This document shows, piece after piece, positions 5,830 to 7,687 of a DNA stretch of 7,687 nucleotides. Each line of letters starts with the position of its first letter. Position 1 is the first letter of the stretch. A program made the translations under genes and the position numbers. The stretch is from the NCBI GenBank assembly GCA_900554345.1, contig USHH01000101.1, positions 1 through 7,687 of the forward strand. Reading direction: 5' to 3'. The notes under the pieces are model-generated. The model was not told the DNA's origin. It ran no database searches and saw nothing but the letters and a program-made list of their open reading frames with translations. This stretch comes from an uncultured Bacteroidales bacterium. Lineage in GTDB: Bacteria; Bacteroidota; Bacteroidia; Bacteroidales; Muribaculaceae.

Positions 5830-7683
5830 ATGAAATTAGACAGATTTATCAACAGGCCGGTGCTCTCGACGGTGATATCCGTATTCATCGTCATCTTCGG
5901 TATCCTTGGCCTGATGGGACTTGCCATCGAGCAATATCCCGACATAGCGCCACCTACGGTGCGCGTGAGCACGACCTATACCGGAGCCAACGCCCAGGCC
6001 GTGCTCAACTCGGTGATCGCCCCTCTTGAGGAGCAGATCAACGGCGCGGAGAACATGGACTACATGATGTCGTCGGCCTCCAACAACGGATCGGCCGAGA
6101 TTCAGGTATATTTCAAGCAGGGCACCGACCCCGACATGGCGGCAGTCGACGTGCAGAACCGTGTGGCCAAGGCCGCGTCGTTTCTGCCCGCGGAGGTCAA
6201 CCAGGTGGGAGTGATCACGCAGAAGCGCCAGAGCTCCATGTTGATGGTGATCTCGCTCTTCGACGAGACCGACAAATATAACGTGGAGTTTGTGGAGAAC
6301 TACATGGCCATCAACATCATCCCGCAGATCAAGCGTGTGCCCGGCGTGGGCGACGCCATGGCCTTCGGAGCCGACTACTCCATGCGCATATGGATCAAGC
6401 CGGAGGTGATGGCCCAGTACGGGCTGATGCCTTCCGACATAACGGCGGCGCTCGCCGAGCAGAACATCGAGGCCGCTCCGGGCCAGTTTGGCGAGCAGGG
6501 CAACCAGACCTTCCAGTATGTGATGAAATACAAGGGACGTCTGGCCAACGAGAAGGAGTTTGAGGACATCGTGATCCGCGCCGACAAAGACGGCAAGATC
6601 CTGCGCCTCGGCGATGTGGCCACCGTAGAGCTCGGGCGTCTGAGCTACGGCTTCGAGAACCGCGACAACGGCCACCTCGGCACCTCCTGTATCGTGTTCC
6701 AGTCGGCGGGCAGCAACGCCACCGCCGTAATCGAGGAGATCGAGAAGCTGATGGACAGCGAGCGCAAGAACCTTCCGAAGGGTCTCGTGCTCGAGACCAC
6801 CATGAGCGTCAACGACTTCCTCTTCGCCTCCATCCACGAGGTGATCAAGACCCTCATCGAGGCGTTCGTGCTGGTGTTCCTGGTGGTGTTCATCTTCCTT
6901 CAGGACTTCCGCTCGACGCTGATCCCTATGATCTCGATTCCGGTAGCCCTTATCGGTACGTTCTTCCTGCTCTACATATTCGGCTTCACGATCAACCTTC
7001 TGACCCTCTCCGCTCTCGTGCTTGCGATCGCGATTGTGGTCGACGACGCGATAGTGGTGGTGGAGGCGGTGCACGCGAAGCTCGACCAGGGCTATACCTC
7101 TGCACGCAAGGCCTCCATCGATGCCATGAACGAGATCGCGGGCGCGCTCATCTCAATCACGCTCGTGATGATGCTCGTGTTTATCCCGGTATCGTTCCTG
7201 GGAGGCACATCGGGTGTGTTCTACCGTCAGTTCGGTCTGACGATGGCCATGGCCATCGGTCTTTCGGCCATCAACGCCCTCACGCTGTCGCCGGCCCTCT
7301 GCGCGCTCTTCCTGAAGCCCCACAAGGGAGAAGACAAGAGCATGCGCGAGCGCATGGGGGAAGCCTACGGAGCGGCCGCCGAGGCCGTGAAGGCCACTTA
7401 TAAGAAACGCTTCGAGTTCCCTCCGCTGGTGACCTTCCTCCTGCTCGCAGCCGCCATCGTGTTCCTTGTGCTCGGCTGGTACAGTTTCGAGAACGTATCG
7501 CTGGGCATCATAGCCACAGTGACGGCAGTGCTCGCCGTGATCGGCCTCTTCCAGAAGCGCTTCATCAACGCCTTCAACAAGAGCTTCGACAAGCTTCTTA
7601 AGGTCTACCGCAAGGCCGTCGACTTCTCTCTGGCCCACAAATGGACCGGCTTCGCCGCCCTGGCCCCCCCCATCGCCGGCTGA
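5830..7683 (+). CDS. RND multidrug efflux permease (HAE1/AcrB family), N-terminal 617 residues, 3' end disrupted
   Basis: This is a proton-driven inner-membrane efflux pump of the AcrB/MexB type. It starts with the standard MKLDRFINRP and TM1 (about 10-30), then PDIAPPTVRVSTTYTGA and the first porter half. TM2-TM6 lie at about 338-357, 365-387, 392-413, 436-457 and 468-493. The TM4 proton-relay aspartates are D405 and D406 in VVDDAIVVVE. AGGA at 5822-5825 lies 4 nt before the ATG. Family members are about 1,030-1,070 residues; here the frame ends at TGA 7681-7683 in what should be TM7, so the second porter half, TM8-TM12 and the TM10 lysine are absent. The last residues ALAPPIAG come from a run of eight C and put two prolines in a membrane helix, so a sequencing or contig-end error is likely. 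Between TM6 and TM7 is an extra segment (about 500-581) with two hydrophobic stretches (533-551, 557-574). An outer-membrane factor gene is expected downstream. Confidence 0.9.
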   Translation: MKLDRFINRPVLSTVISVFIVIFGILGLMGLAIEQYPDIAPPTVRVSTTYTGANAQAVLNSVIAPLEEQINGAENMDYMMSSASNNGSAEIQVYFKQGTDPDMAAVDVQNRVAKAASFLPAEVNQVGVITQKRQSSMLMVISLFDETDKYNVEFVENYMAINIIPQIKRVPGVGDAMAFGADYSMRIWIKPEVMAQYGLMPSDITAALAEQNIEAAPGQFGEQGNQTFQYVMKYKGRLANEKEFEDIVIRADKDGKILRLGDVATVELGRLSYGFENRDNGHLGTSCIVFQSAGSNATAVIEEIEKLMDSERKNLPKGLVLETTMSVNDFLFASIHEVIKTLIEAFVLVFLVVFIFLQDFRSTLIPMISIPVALIGTFFLLYIFGFTINLLTLSALVLAIAIVVDDAIVVVEAVHAKLDQGYTSARKASIDAMNEIAGALISITLVMMLVFIPVSFLGGTSGVFYRQFGLTMAMAIGLSAINALTLSPALCALFLKPHKGEDKSMRERMGEAYGAAAEAVKATYKKRFEFPPLVTFLLLAAAIVFLVLGWYSFENVSLGIIATVTAVLAVIGLFQKRFINAFNKSFDKLLKVYRKAVDFSLAHKWTGFAALAPPIAG

Positions 7684-7687
7684 AGCT

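Noticed and set aside
5836..7074. 412-residue open frame on the minus strand opposite the permease
   Set aside because: Its product is a His/Asp/Glu/Arg-rich string with no domain, and it lies wholly opposite a well-conserved RND permease. It is a by-product of GC-rich codon use.

Overview
The window looks like chromosomal DNA of a gut Bacteroidales bacterium, most likely near Muribaculaceae. The evidence is the sequence of FtsH, a secreted protein with an Omp28-like thioredoxin region and a YDLQG-type C-terminus, A-rich leaders with little Shine-Dalgarno sequence, and Bacteroidota-type promoter elements (TAnnTTTG). Coding regions are fairly GC-rich and intergenic regions are clearly AT-rich. 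The taxonomic assignment is inferred from protein flavour only.

Layout. Positions 1-153 hold the last 50 codons of a ribosomal silencing factor (RsfS/Iojap). After 61 bp comes a full-length ftsH (215-2266), a membrane AAA+ zinc protease with its Walker, arginine-finger and zinc motifs intact. ftsH converges on a minus-strand gene (4201-2360) for a secreted 613-residue protein with a CARDB-like Ig domain, a CGYC thioredoxin-like domain and a C-terminal sorting-like motif. A perfect 17-bp hairpin lies between the two stop codons and probably ends transcription from both sides.

The 461-bp gap at 4202-4662 is a divergent control region. It holds promoters for the secreted protein (minus strand) and for an efflux operon (plus strand). 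Three inverted repeats are stacked just upstream of a perfect TAnnTTTG box, and the closest, ATTGCCCACGGGCAAT, covers the presumed -33 element. No regulator gene is present in the window.

From 4663 the window encodes an RND efflux system: a lipoprotein periplasmic adaptor (AcrA/MexA type) and, 42 bp downstream, the inner-membrane HAE1 permease (AcrB/MexB type). The adaptor would link the permease to an outer-membrane channel, whose gene is expected downstream but is not in view. The permease reading frame stops after 617 residues, only a few bases before the window ends, next to a run of eight C. This looks more like a frameshift or contig-end error than a natural terminus. Before that point it carries an unusual insertion of about 69 residues, with two extra hydrophobic segments, in the loop between TM6 and TM7.

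I see no tRNA, rRNA, CRISPR, insertion sequence or phage feature. Most of the window is ordinary chromosomal content. The points most worth checking are the permease insertion, its 3' end, and the operator-like repeats in front of the pump operon.
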